Both the position numbers and the translations under genes were made by a program. Below are positions 30,022 through 37,824 of a stretch of 64,000 bases of DNA, one piece after another. Source of the stretch: Coprobacter tertius. GTDB taxonomy: Bacteria > Bacteroidota > Bacteroidia > Bacteroidales > Coprobacteraceae. The notes under the pieces are model-generated. The model saw only the letters and a program-made list of their open reading frames with translations, was not told the origin of the DNA and did not search any database. Location of the stretch: assembly GCF_024330105.1 (NCBI RefSeq), contig NZ_JANDHW010000009.1, positions 1 through 64,000 of the forward strand, in the 5' to 3' direction. Position 1 is the stretch's first letter; each line of letters begins with the position of its first letter.

Positions 30022-30274
30022 TGAAATACAAACATTTTACCGTATTATCACATTTATTTTTCGAGAAGTGGGTAATTTTACAATTTATCAATATTAAAGA
30101 AGTGGGAACGTAGCTCTTTTCAGATTTCACGCTCCCACATCTCCTTTAAATCAAACTAAACAACAACACAACACGTGTATCTCATAAACCAAACCTAAAA
30201 ACCAAATACACGTTTTCCGGTACATATCATCACAATATCTTCCTACGGAATTTATTTTATAAACAAAAAACATG

Positions 30275-30282
30275 TACATTTG
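30275..30282 (+). promoter_or_regulatory. -7 promoter element of HpaII-like/rnhB operon
   Basis: TACATTTG fits TAnnTTTG and predicts transcription start near 30289, 15 nt before the ATG at 30304. It rules out the in-frame TTG at 30280 as the start codon. Confidence 0.6.
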
Positions 30283-30303
30283 TTCAGACCATCCGTATTA
30301 TTT

Positions 30304-31383
30304 ATGAAAATCTCAGGAAATATACAACAGTGGACACATATCTACGCTCTGTTAAAAATACTGGGGACTGGAAATGTCGAATTCGGCGATAACCCCGATA
30401 TCTGTTCCTCCCAAACAAAATTGCCTGTTTCATTTGTTACTCGGGAAGATGTGACCGGAACGGTTATTTACAGGATCACCCCCGAAAAAATTATCGTACG
30501 TTTAGGAGAAAAACAATGGGAAATATCCAGAAGCGACTGCCTGAATACAGCAAATGATATTTTCAGACAACTAAGCCGATTATCCGAAACCGAATCGACC
30601 ATCGACCTCCCTGAACTTTTTTCCATTACCGACGCCGAACCGGCATCTTACGATAAAAGTGATTTCTCACTTACATTTTTCGATCCCGACAGCGGGTTTT
30701 CTCGTATCGCGGCCGTCTCATTAAAGCCTCTATTTCCGTGTTTTCCTCTGCTGAAAGCAAACCGGGCGTCAAATCTCAAATACGATATTCTGAATATAAA
30801 ATTGTCTAACCCCGAAGCAAATAAAATTAACCGTATAGAGGGAAAACCGGCTATATACAGCCGCCTCGATGAAATTTCGAGATTAGGAGGTAAACTAAAA
30901 TATACTTCTGCAGAAAACAAAATTTTCCTCGATAACCTATCGATGATCGATCTGCACTTTCCCCGTTTATTGGCAGGAATCGTACATACGTTCTATACTA
31001 CCGGTATTTCTTCCATCGCAACACTTACCGAAGAAATGAAGAAGTCCAATCCTTATAAAATCAGAGAGGAACTGATCTTAAAAAATAATTTCTATGAATA
31101 TAAAATAAAGCAATTTCTTTTTTCACTTGCTTCAGGAATGCGGCCAGCCAAAATATACCGCGGTTACAGCACAGTCCCCGCTTTTCTTTTTATTACACCT
31201 CAGGGTAACCTCTCGCTATTCAGCCCACACAACCGCAAAATTTTCGACGAAATGCTTTACCGCAACACAATCTTATCTGCTGCCGGTGAAGACGACTATA
31301 AATTCGGATATATCGAAAAAGAAAACGGCCAATGGCTAATCAAATTGAATACCGAAATATTGTTTACTTCAACACCACACTAA
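30304..31383 (+). CDS. HpaII-family restriction endonuclease-like protein
   Basis: The protein is 359 residues from [20 protein letters not shown], about the length of HpaII. It resembles the HpaII family (PF09561) at both ends: the N-terminal W-x-x-I/L-Y-x-L-L-K-I/L pattern, and a C-terminal block with [44 protein letters not shown] and IKLNTEILF. The middle contains [18 protein letters not shown], where family members have a D...SIK-type nuclease segment; the Lys is kept but flanking residues differ. HpaII cleaves CCGG. No cytosine methyltransferase is encoded nearby. The gene lies 2 nt before rnhB and so behaves like a housekeeping gene. Family assignment is from memory of the pattern; activity is unknown. 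Confidence 0.7.
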   Translation: MKISGNIQQWTHIYALLKILGTGNVEFGDNPDICSSQTKLPVSFVTREDVTGTVIYRITPEKIIVRLGEKQWEISRSDCLNTANDIFRQLSRLSETESTIDLPELFSITDAEPASYDKSDFSLTFFDPDSGFSRIAAVSLKPLFPCFPLLKANRASNLKYDILNIKLSNPEANKINRIEGKPAIYSRLDEISRLGGKLKYTSAENKIFLDNLSMIDLHFPRLLAGIVHTFYTTGISSIATLTEEMKKSNPYKIREELILKNNFYEYKIKQFLFSLASGMRPAKIYRGYSTVPAFLFITPQGNLSLFSPHNRKIFDEMLYRNTILSAAGEDDYKFGYIEKENGQWLIKLNTEILFTSTPH

Positions 31384-31385
31384 TT

Positions 31386-31982
31386 ATGTTACTCCCATAT
31401 ATCGATAAAAACCGAGTTGAAGCAGGATGTGATGAAGCAGGAAGAGGATGCTTGGCCGGAGCCGTATTTGCTGCCGCCGTCATACTTCCTATCGATTTTG
31501 TCTGCGAAGAACTCAACGATTCTAAAAAACTTACCGAAAAACAGAGATATGCCCTACGTCCTCTCATCGAAAAAGAAGCTCTCGCATGGGCCGTAGGAAG
31601 TGTTTCTCCAGCCGAAATCGATAAAATAAATATTCTCAACGCATCTTTTCTGGCGATGCATCGAGCGATCGAACAATTAAAGATATTCCCCAGCCATCTG
31701 CTTATCGACGGCAATCGGTTTAAACCCTATCCCGGAATCGACCATACCTGCGTAATAAAAGGAGACGGCAAATATCTTTCGATTGCAGCAGCGTCGGTAC
31801 TGGCAAAAACGTACAGAGACGATTATATGATAAAACTCCATAACGAATACCCGGCATATAAATGGGATAAAAATAAAGGCTATCCCACCAAAGCACATAG
31901 AGCGGCAATAAACCGTTATGGAACTACCCCTTATCACCGAATGACTTTTCAGCTGTTAGAACGACAATTAGAGTTATTCTGA
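31386..31982 (+). CDS. rnhB: Ribonuclease HII
   Basis: The 198-residue enzyme cleaves RNA in RNA-DNA hybrids and initiates ribonucleotide excision. Catalytic acidic residues are in [12 protein letters not shown] (about residues 14-25), LLIDGNRF and the later [13 protein letters not shown]. The start ATG at 31386 lies two bases after the upstream stop; an ATG 18 codons earlier is in frame but would overlap that gene and add unrelated residues. It is probably translated with the HpaII-like gene. It ends facing the GH28 gene, with only a weak A/T-rich inverted repeat between them. Confidence 0.96.
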   Translation: MLLPYIDKNRVEAGCDEAGRGCLAGAVFAAAVILPIDFVCEELNDSKKLTEKQRYALRPLIEKEALAWAVGSVSPAEIDKINILNASFLAMHRAIEQLKIFPSHLLIDGNRFKPYPGIDHTCVIKGDGKYLSIAAASVLAKTYRDDYMIKLHNEYPAYKWDKNKGYPTKAHRAAINRYGTTPYHRMTFQLLERQLELF

Positions 31983-32031
31983 GCTGATAAAAAAGAAGGA
32001 ATATAATCCATATACCCCCTCTTTTTTATTT

Positions 32032-33594
32032 TTACTTAACAACCTCAACCAGATTTTCCTGAGACGGGTACATCCGGAACCCAGTAACATCTCTGAGAAT
32101 AATCTGACCGTTTCGTTTATCACGAGGCAACTTTATTTTCTCCATATCGAGCCCATCAACATCATCAAAAACAAATGCTGGTCTGAAATCGGTATCATCT
32201 AAACGAAGAGAAATGTTTTTCATATCGATTCCTTTGACATGACGCACATAAAACCCCCACGCAGGCAATTCTCCGAACATCGAAAATTCCGGATAATTTT
32301 TAATTTTCTCCGGTAATTTACCTAATCGGCTAAGTGAAAAATAACCATCGCCCTTCGATGCCCTTCCAGGATAAGTAATCTCTATATTCTCCAATACGAC
32401 ATTCTCGACATAATAACCGGGAATACCGGTTACTGAAGACGGAAAGGGATTATGATACGCCGGTTCTTCGGCACGCAGATTATAATTAATATCGGGTCGC
32501 CCGAATGGGATTTTCACCCGCATATCACTTATATGTACATTTTTTACACTTCCAGGAGTATTTCCGGCACGGTGTCCCAACCGTATAAATATCGCATTAC
32601 CCGTATTTTTTGCATCGATACCCGAAACTTTAATATTCTCGATTACACCTCCATCGACCGATTCAATAGCGATTGCCGAACGATATGTATCGTAAACCTT
32701 AATATTTTCTATCGTAATATTCTTAAATCCTCCATATGACGCCGTACCGAATTTTATTGCACTTGCCCCGGAACGAACCGTACAATCGGCGATATAAACC
32801 GAATCATTAGAATATCCGGGATAATAGGATTTCAAACAAATCCCGTCATCGGCCGAACTTACATCACAATTCGTAATTCTTACATTCCGGCAATCGGTAA
32901 TATCCATCCCGTCATTATTCCAATAAGCTCTCATGCGAACGGTTATTTCATCCAAAACCAATCGTTCGCATAACTCAATCGAAATCCCCCAACACGAAGA
33001 GTTCTTAAAAGTAGCCTGTGTAAGACTTACATTTTTGCAACAGGAAAACCGGATGAGCTTCGGCCTGTATTTTTCATTAGTACGAGTCCAGTACCGTGGA
33101 TCAACCACCACTCCGGCATGATGCAAACTATCTACACTCATCGCCAGATCAAGCCCCTGCCCGTCGATTTCCCCCTTTCCTGTAATAGAAATATTATCGG
33201 CCCGGTAAGCGATTACCAAAGCCAATTGTGAATTATCATCTTTCTTAGGAGTTTCCGGTCTCCCCTTCATATCGGGACTCCTGTAATGAAAAGGATTAGT
33301 GCTCCCCAATAATACTCCGTTCTTTTGTAAATAGAGTTCCACATTGCTTTTCATCTCGACTGTTCCTGTCAGAAATCTACCTTCCGGAATAATAACTTGC
33401 CCGCCACCGTCTTTACTGGCCATATCGATTACATTCTGTATAACCTCGGTATTCATGGTCTTACCATCACCTATAGCACCGTAATTTTCAATATTGTAAA
33501 CTTTTCCTATTTGGGCAAAAGAATTACTATATACTCCCAATGTTACAAGAACAATCATCAGCAGCATACGTATATTTTTTATTATCCGCATCAT
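32032..33594 (-). CDS. Secreted GH28-like right-handed beta-helix protein
   Basis: The 520-residue protein has a signal peptide (MRIIKNIRMLLMIVLVTLGV to about SFAQ). The mature N-terminus YNIENYGAIGDGKTMNTEVI is the Pectate_lyase_3/GH28 opening. The parallel beta-helix contains NNDGMDITDC and SSADDGICLKS, corresponding to the NxD and DD catalytic motifs of polygalacturonases. The usual GHG and RIK motifs are not recognisable: the aligned stretches read SAIKFGTASYGG and RSAIAIES. It may therefore act on a different linkage or be a related epimerase/lyase-type enzyme. Periplasmic or exported. It is monocistronic, with no SusCD pair or other CAZymes nearby. Confidence 0.85.
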   Translation of the reverse strand: MMRIIKNIRMLLMIVLVTLGVYSNSFAQIGKVYNIENYGAIGDGKTMNTEVIQNVIDMASKDGGGQVIIPEGRFLTGTVEMKSNVELYLQKNGVLLGSTNPFHYRSPDMKGRPETPKKDDNSQLALVIAYRADNISITGKGEIDGQGLDLAMSVDSLHHAGVVVDPRYWTRTNEKYRPKLIRFSCCKNVSLTQATFKNSSCWGISIELCERLVLDEITVRMRAYWNNDGMDITDCRNVRITNCDVSSADDGICLKSYYPGYSNDSVYIADCTVRSGASAIKFGTASYGGFKNITIENIKVYDTYRSAIAIESVDGGVIENIKVSGIDAKNTGNAIFIRLGHRAGNTPGSVKNVHISDMRVKIPFGRPDINYNLRAEEPAYHNPFPSSVTGIPGYYVENVVLENIEITYPGRASKGDGYFSLSRLGKLPEKIKNYPEFSMFGELPAWGFYVRHVKGIDMKNISLRLDDTDFRPAFVFDDVDGLDMEKIKLPRDKRNGQIILRDVTGFRMYPSQENLVEVVK

Positions 33595-33620
33595 AACGAC
33601 TATTTTTTAAATTCTGCACT

Positions 33621-33628
33621 CAAAAATA
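33621..33628 (-). promoter_or_regulatory. -7 promoter element of GH28 gene
   Basis: TATTTTTG on the minus strand lies 27 nt before the ATG. No clear -33 is visible, because the position is occupied by the transporter gene's terminator hairpin. Confidence 0.45.
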
Positions 33629-33640
33629 ACATTATACAAA

Positions 33641-33696
33641 AAATTCTCTACAGAAACAACTCAACGGTAAACGCGAACATCGTCTGTAGAGAATTT
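33641..33696 (-). terminator. Terminator after the POT transporter gene
   Basis: A 13-bp perfect inverted repeat has arms AAATTCTCTACAG (33641-33653) and CTGTAGAGAATTT (33684-33696). On the minus strand the second arm runs into TTTTTTGT. The loop is long at 30 nt. Confidence 0.65.
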
Positions 33697-33768
33697 GAAT
33701 ATTAGATTGTTATAAAAAATCATTCTGTTATACCGAAGCAATCGGAATATGATCTTCTCGGTATCCGA

Positions 33769-35328
33769 TTACCGTGCCACTCTTTCGAGCCATCTAACCA
33801 TCGACAACATAACGACCATCGACGCGCCCGTAGCACCCACAAATACCAGCCAGCATGCCCAAATGGGGACTGTCGTATATAAAATACCTCCAATAAACAG
33901 TAATGCATTCCCAACAGCAGTCGCCGCCAGCCAACATCCCTGCATTAGCCCCTGCAAATGAGGAGGCGCAACTTTCGAAACAAAAGATAATCCTAACGGG
34001 GAAATAAATAATTCGGCTACAGTCAATATAAAATACAAGCCGATCATTACCCAGGGAGTCACACGTATACTATTTATTTCCGCAGCCGTCATAGTGCTTA
34101 AAACGTCTTTTGCGGGCAATGTAAAAGAGAATATCATAAGGAAAACATAAGCCAGCGAAGCAATTCCCATACCGATTGCAATTTTCATCGGAGTAGAAGG
34201 CTCTTTTCCCCGGGCCTTCAAAGATCCGAAAAACCACATGACAAGGGGAGTAAGTACTACAACAAAGAAAGGATTTACACTCTGGAAAATTTCAGCTCCT
34301 TTTATTTGAGTAAACCCTAAATCGATATTTATGACACTCAAATCGACATAATCCCGAGCGAAATAAGTCAATGAATAACCATTCTGATGGAAAGAAAGCC
34401 AGAAAAAGATTACGACACCGAAAACAGCGAACAAGGCATAAATACGTTGTTTGATTTCAGTGGCACTCATCCTTATCTCTTCTTTACTCAACGTTGTGCT
34501 ACCCGCACTGTCTGCGGTCTTCTTAGACGGATCGGGGAAAATTTTTCTATTAGCCAAATAAATAACCAAAGAAATAATCATAGCACCTATAGCCGCCATA
34601 AAAGCATACTGGAATCCTCGGCTGAAAACATCCAAATAACTGTTTACAAAAGCTCCCAAATCGGTTACCTTAGTCCCGTCCAGACAAACACTATTGGCTA
34701 AAGTTGTCAGATTATCCATCGCTTGTGCGGGCATTTGACTTCCTTTATCGAGATACTGATGACACAATTCAGGCAACGAAGCGTCATAATCAAAATGATT
34801 CACTTTCAGCCACCAGTTTCTTACTCCGATTGCAATCCAGGGAGCAAAAAAACCGCCTATATTTATAAACATATAAAAAATCTGAAATCCCGAATCCCGT
34901 AGATTCGAATATTTGGGATTATCATACATCTGCCCCACAAGTGCTTGCAAATTACCTTTGAACAAGCCATTACCGAATGCGATAACTAAAAGACCGATGC
35001 AGGTCAAAGACAAATACAAAGCCATGCTGGGAACAGGGGTCGGAGTAGGAATGGCAATGATCAGATAACCGACCGACATCAATATCAGTCCCCAAAAAAT
35101 CGTTCCTTTAAAATTTTTTGTTTTATCCGCAATAACACCTCCCGCCAAAGCAAGGATATATATAGACGCATAAAATGCAGAATAAATATATCCGGTAGTC
35201 GTTTCAGACAAACCGAATTTCGCAGAAATAAACAGAGTAAGGATGGCCATCATGATATAGAACCCGAAACGCTCTCCCATATTAGCCAAAGCCGCTGCAA
35301 GTAATCCTTTTGGATGCTTTTTAAACAT
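33769..35328 (-). CDS. Proton-dependent oligopeptide transporter (POT/PTR2)
   Basis: The 519-residue inner-membrane protein has about 14 predicted helices. The N-terminal motif ANMGERFGFYIMMAILTLFI corresponds to the proton-coupling ExxER-like region of peptide transporters, with the PTR2 sequence GGVIADKTKNFKGTIFWGLI following. A long polar insert with SKKTADSAGSTTLSKEE (about 265-285) divides the two halves. It imports di- and tripeptides driven by protons. It lies 35 nt after sufE, so the two may share a transcript, although no functional link is known. Confidence 0.9.
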   Translation of the reverse strand: MFKKHPKGLLAAALANMGERFGFYIMMAILTLFISAKFGLSETTTGYIYSAFYASIYILALAGGVIADKTKNFKGTIFWGLILMSVGYLIIAIPTPTPVPSMALYLSLTCIGLLVIAFGNGLFKGNLQALVGQMYDNPKYSNLRDSGFQIFYMFINIGGFFAPWIAIGVRNWWLKVNHFDYDASLPELCHQYLDKGSQMPAQAMDNLTTLANSVCLDGTKVTDLGAFVNSYLDVFSRGFQYAFMAAIGAMIISLVIYLANRKIFPDPSKKTADSAGSTTLSKEEIRMSATEIKQRIYALFAVFGVVIFFWLSFHQNGYSLTYFARDYVDLSVINIDLGFTQIKGAEIFQSVNPFFVVVLTPLVMWFFGSLKARGKEPSTPMKIAIGMGIASLAYVFLMIFSFTLPAKDVLSTMTAAEINSIRVTPWVMIGLYFILTVAELFISPLGLSFVSKVAPPHLQGLMQGCWLAATAVGNALLFIGGILYTTVPIWACWLVFVGATGASMVVMLSMVRWLERVAR

Positions 35329-35363
35329 AATGTTGGTTTTTAAGGTTTTGTTATGGTTTATAA

Positions 35364-35789
35364 TTATTTTTCATTCTTCACTTTAAATGCCAGAGCATAC
35401 ATCCGCATTTGTTTTACCATCGCCAACAGACCGTTAGATCGTGTAGGCGACAAATGTTCTTTCAATCCTATGGCATCTATAAAACGTAAATTAGCATTTA
35501 ATATTTCATCGGGAGTGTGGTCGGAAAGCACACTGATAAGTAATGTGATGATACCTTTTACAATAACGGCGTCGCTCTCTGCTTTAAAAATTATTTTACC
35601 GTTTACATAGTCTGCCTGTAACCAAACTCTGCTCTGACAGCCTTCTATAAGATTTTCCGGCGTTTTATATTTCTCATCCAAAGGCTCTTGCGTATTTCCT
35701 AAATCGATGAGTAACGCATATTTATCCATCCAATCATCAAAAGCCGAAAATTCTTCGATAATTTCGTCCTGTCTTTCGTCTATTGTCAT
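35364..35789 (-). CDS. sufE: SufE-family cysteine desulfurase activator
   Basis: The 141-residue protein has its sulfur-accepting Cys51 in LIEGCQSRVWL, the same position as in E. coli SufE. It takes persulfide sulfur from SufS for iron-sulfur cluster assembly. The rest (NADSDAVIVKGI-type segment, here KAESDAVIVKGIITLLISVL) matches the family. No other suf gene is adjacent, which is common in Bacteroidetes. No clear TAnnTTTG promoter was found upstream. Confidence 0.92.
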   Translation of the reverse strand: MTIDERQDEIIEEFSAFDDWMDKYALLIDLGNTQEPLDEKYKTPENLIEGCQSRVWLQADYVNGKIIFKAESDAVIVKGIITLLISVLSDHTPDEILNANLRFIDAIGLKEHLSPTRSNGLLAMVKQMRMYALAFKVKNEK

Positions 35790-36133
35790 AATATACGGTT
35801 TTTCCCTGCAATATTACGTTTTTTTAAAGACATACGCAACTCCGCATATCAATATGTAAAGTTATTTCCTCTCTTCTAAAAATTTCTGCGTATATAAAAA
35901 TTTGCATATGTGTATGTTTCTATCGATTTTTTCAACGATTCGCTTCCATGTTTTCGAACAACAGGTTTCTCCAGGCAAACAAACTGCGACCCGATACGAT
36001 GCATTTTACATCGAGAAACTTTACCGATAACGATATCAACCGACATCTTTACCATTTCTCATACCGTTAACGAGTCTACCAGGATTTTAAATTCAGGTCT
36101 CCAATCTATTTAATTTTAATATATTATGTTCTG
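35790..36133. other. Intergenic stretch between sufE and the XRE gene
   Basis: These 344 nt lack a recognisable gene or promoter. The only structure is a moderately GC-richer core (about 35940-36100) that is open on both strands: a possible 59-codon minus ORF is listed separately. The flanks are AT-rich. Confidence 0.4.
35876..36055 (-). CDS. Possible small protein, 59 codons
   Basis: The ORF starts ATG GTA AAG ATG (second ATG at 36046) and ends TAG. The product is basic, with KVSRCKMHRIGSQFVCLEKP and KHGSESLKKSIETYTY. The opposite strand is also open over the same core. There is no ribosome-binding site, no promoter and no family I recognise. It could be a real small gene, a remnant, or a conserved non-coding element that happens to be open in several frames. 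Confidence 0.25.
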   Translation of the reverse strand: MVKMSVDIVIGKVSRCKMHRIGSQFVCLEKPVVRKHGSESLKKSIETYTYANFYIRRNF

Positions 36134-36688
36134 TTACCTGATAATCTGAAACCATTGAGGATAAAATAATCTAAGCCCAGCTCCAGAATGTATCTTCCAC
36201 GCCACTATAAGAGGATAAATTCCGAAAGCGATCGCTCGAAAAAAAATGATAAAATACATCAGCATCGTTCCGGGTAAAATGATCAACCAAATGGTCATTA
36301 ACACATAAAATAAAGCGATAAGTTGTACCTGAAAATTTATAACATTCGCACCTTGCTCTTGTAAACAGGAAATCTGATCTCGTTTACTTAACCATAAAAT
36401 AAGGGGAATAATAATAGACCCGAGCGGAATCACCAGACCGACGCAAACCGAAAGATGAAACCACATTAAAAAATCCCGGTCTTCCCGTTTGCCGAAATCA
36501 GCCAGATCGGATACGGGCACTTCTAATACATCACATAATAATTTCAAGGTATTTCCGCGGGGAAAACACTCGTCTTTCTCGATTCGCTGTAAAGTCCTCA
36601 AATTTATTCCGGCCTTATCGGCCAACTCTTCCTGCGATAGACCCGACCGTTTTCTCAAAACGGTTAAACGCGTTCCAATTGTTTCCAT
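36134..36688 (-). CDS. XRE-family regulator with C-terminal membrane domain
   Basis: The protein is 184 residues from METIGTRLTVLRKRSGLSQE; an ATG at 36718 is in frame but adds residues before the HTH and lies close to the promoter. A Cro/CI-type helix-turn-helix occupies residues 8-62 (SQEELADKAGINLRTLQRIE). From about 78 there are three or four hydrophobic helices (FHLSVCVGLVIPLGSIIIPL; VQLIALFYVLMTIWLIILPG; YFIIFFRAIAFGIYPLIVAW), so the repressor is tethered to the inner membrane. Helix 2-4 resembles the DUF4870-type bundle. A palindrome and tandem repeats lie in its promoter region (36738-36775), suggesting autoregulation. The signal and targets are unknown. Confidence 0.85.
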   Translation of the reverse strand: METIGTRLTVLRKRSGLSQEELADKAGINLRTLQRIEKDECFPRGNTLKLLCDVLEVPVSDLADFGKREDRDFLMWFHLSVCVGLVIPLGSIIIPLILWLSKRDQISCLQEQGANVINFQVQLIALFYVLMTIWLIILPGTMLMYFIIFFRAIAFGIYPLIVAWKIHSGAGLRLFYPQWFQIIR

Positions 36689-36713
36689 AATTTTTTGTTT
36701 TAATAAGTTACGG

Positions 36714-36721
36714 AACAAAGG
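36714..36721 (-). promoter_or_regulatory. -7 promoter element of XRE gene
   Basis: The minus strand reads TACCTTTG just upstream of the XRE start, with the operator-like palindrome at 36738-36749 falling where the -33 region would be. This allows the regulator to be expressed apart from the upstream peptidase gene. Confidence 0.45.
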
Positions 36722-36737
36722 TATATCGGCGATAATG

Positions 36738-36775
36738 CCGTTATAACGGTATATTTACGACATTTTTACGACATT
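36738..36775 (-). promoter_or_regulatory. Putative operator: palindrome plus 11-bp tandem repeats
   Basis: CCGTTATAACGG (36738-36749) is a perfect 12-bp palindrome. It is followed by two contiguous copies of TTTACGACATT (36754-36764 and 36765-36775). Both lie between the M28 stop and the XRE promoter. XRE repressors commonly bind short palindromes, so the palindrome is the likely site of the adjacent regulator. Confidence 0.5.
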
Positions 36776-36783
36776 TCCCCCAT

Positions 36784-37782
36784 TTATTCGTTATAAATAA
36801 CCTCGAGTACGGTCTGTCCTACTGCTTTCAGGGTTTCGGCATCGATATGTTCCATCGTATCGTCGAGGGTATGCCATTGTTTACAAAATCCCGTTTCGGT
36901 ATTGGGATCTTGCTGTATAATATCTATACTCTGAATTCCCATTTTATTTACATACACGTGATCATCGGTAATATAACCGCCGTCGATATCTACAAAATAT
37001 TTGCCGTAACCGATACGCTGAGCCGTCTTCCATACTTTATCATTAATTCCCGAAGCATAATATCTCGAAAAACCCTCCTTATAAAATAATGCATCTTTTC
37101 CTCCTACCATATCGAGAAGAATTCCATACCGGGCACGATATCCCGGAATATGAGGTTTTCGAGCCCAATATTGCGTACCCAATGCCCAACTGTCTTCCTG
37201 TTGGGGACTTGTCGCAAACTCTGGCTGTCCATAGTCTTCTGCATCGAAAAATATAATATCTATTCCCACCCGAGGCTGCTGCTTACCTATAAGCCTGGCT
37301 ATCTCGAGTAATACACCGACTCCGCTGGCTCCATCATTTGCGCCCATAATCGGTTTACGATAATTAGCCGGGGCAGGATCATGATCGGCATAAGGACGGG
37401 TATCCCAATGAGCAAATAACAATATCCGTTCGGGATTATCAGCATCAAACGAACCTATAATATTTTTTGCGTTCAGTAAGGTCCCGTCATAAGCTGTTAC
37501 TTGTGCTTCTTGCACGATAACCCGTGCTCCATGACGCCGTAATTCGTCAGCCAGCCACTGGGCGGTTGCCTCGTGAGCCTTGGTATTCGGGACTCTGAAT
37601 CCGAATTCAGTCTGCTTACCAACATAACGGTATGCACTATCTTTATCAAACACGGGTGCTGTGACTTCGGGCTTTAAATCTATTCCTTCAGTTTTATCTC
37701 CTCCCTTATCATGCGTACGTGCACTACAAGCGATCATCAGAAGAAACGAAAAAGCCATGATTGTTTTTTTGCAATTTATCAT
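36784..37782 (-). CDS. M28-family lipoprotein, glutaminyl cyclase-like
   Basis: The 332-residue protein has a lipoprotein signal with Cys19 (lipobox MIAC). The zinc aminopeptidase fold shows LLFAHWDTRPYADHD (about 121-135), GANDGASGVGVLLEIA, IIFFDAEDYG and a late QWHTLDDTMEH. In Bacteroidetes this arrangement belongs to glutaminyl-peptide cyclotransferases, which convert N-terminal Gln to pyroglutamate; Gln is frequently exposed after signal cleavage in this phylum. An aminopeptidase is the alternative. It is 42 nt after the LD-carboxypeptidase gene and likely in the same transcript. Location is the periplasmic face or outer membrane. Confidence 0.85.
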   Translation of the reverse strand: MINCKKTIMAFSFLLMIACSARTHDKGGDKTEGIDLKPEVTAPVFDKDSAYRYVGKQTEFGFRVPNTKAHEATAQWLADELRRHGARVIVQEAQVTAYDGTLLNAKNIIGSFDADNPERILLFAHWDTRPYADHDPAPANYRKPIMGANDGASGVGVLLEIARLIGKQQPRVGIDIIFFDAEDYGQPEFATSPQQEDSWALGTQYWARKPHIPGYRARYGILLDMVGGKDALFYKEGFSRYYASGINDKVWKTAQRIGYGKYFVDIDGGYITDDHVYVNKMGIQSIDIIQQDPNTETGFCKQWHTLDDTMEHIDAETLKAVGQTVLEVIYNE

Positions 37783-37824
37783 AATACTTTTGTCTTAATA
37801 CCACGTCGGTTATAAAATTTCATT

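Larger units (their letters stand above)
29849..30303. promoter_or_regulatory. Divergent control region between rpsL and the HpaII-like gene
   Basis: No gene is visible in these 455 nt. It holds the rpsL leader and promoter (29990-30021), a promoter for the plus-strand gene (30275), and two inverted repeats between them that neither promoter transcribes: 30102-30138 (10 bp, one mismatch) and 30173-30213 (8 bp). Confidence 0.5.

Noticed and set aside
31987-32028. A/T-rich inverted repeat between rnhB and the GH28 gene
   Set aside because: The stem is interrupted after about 9 A-T pairs; too weak to list as a terminator, although some termination there is expected.
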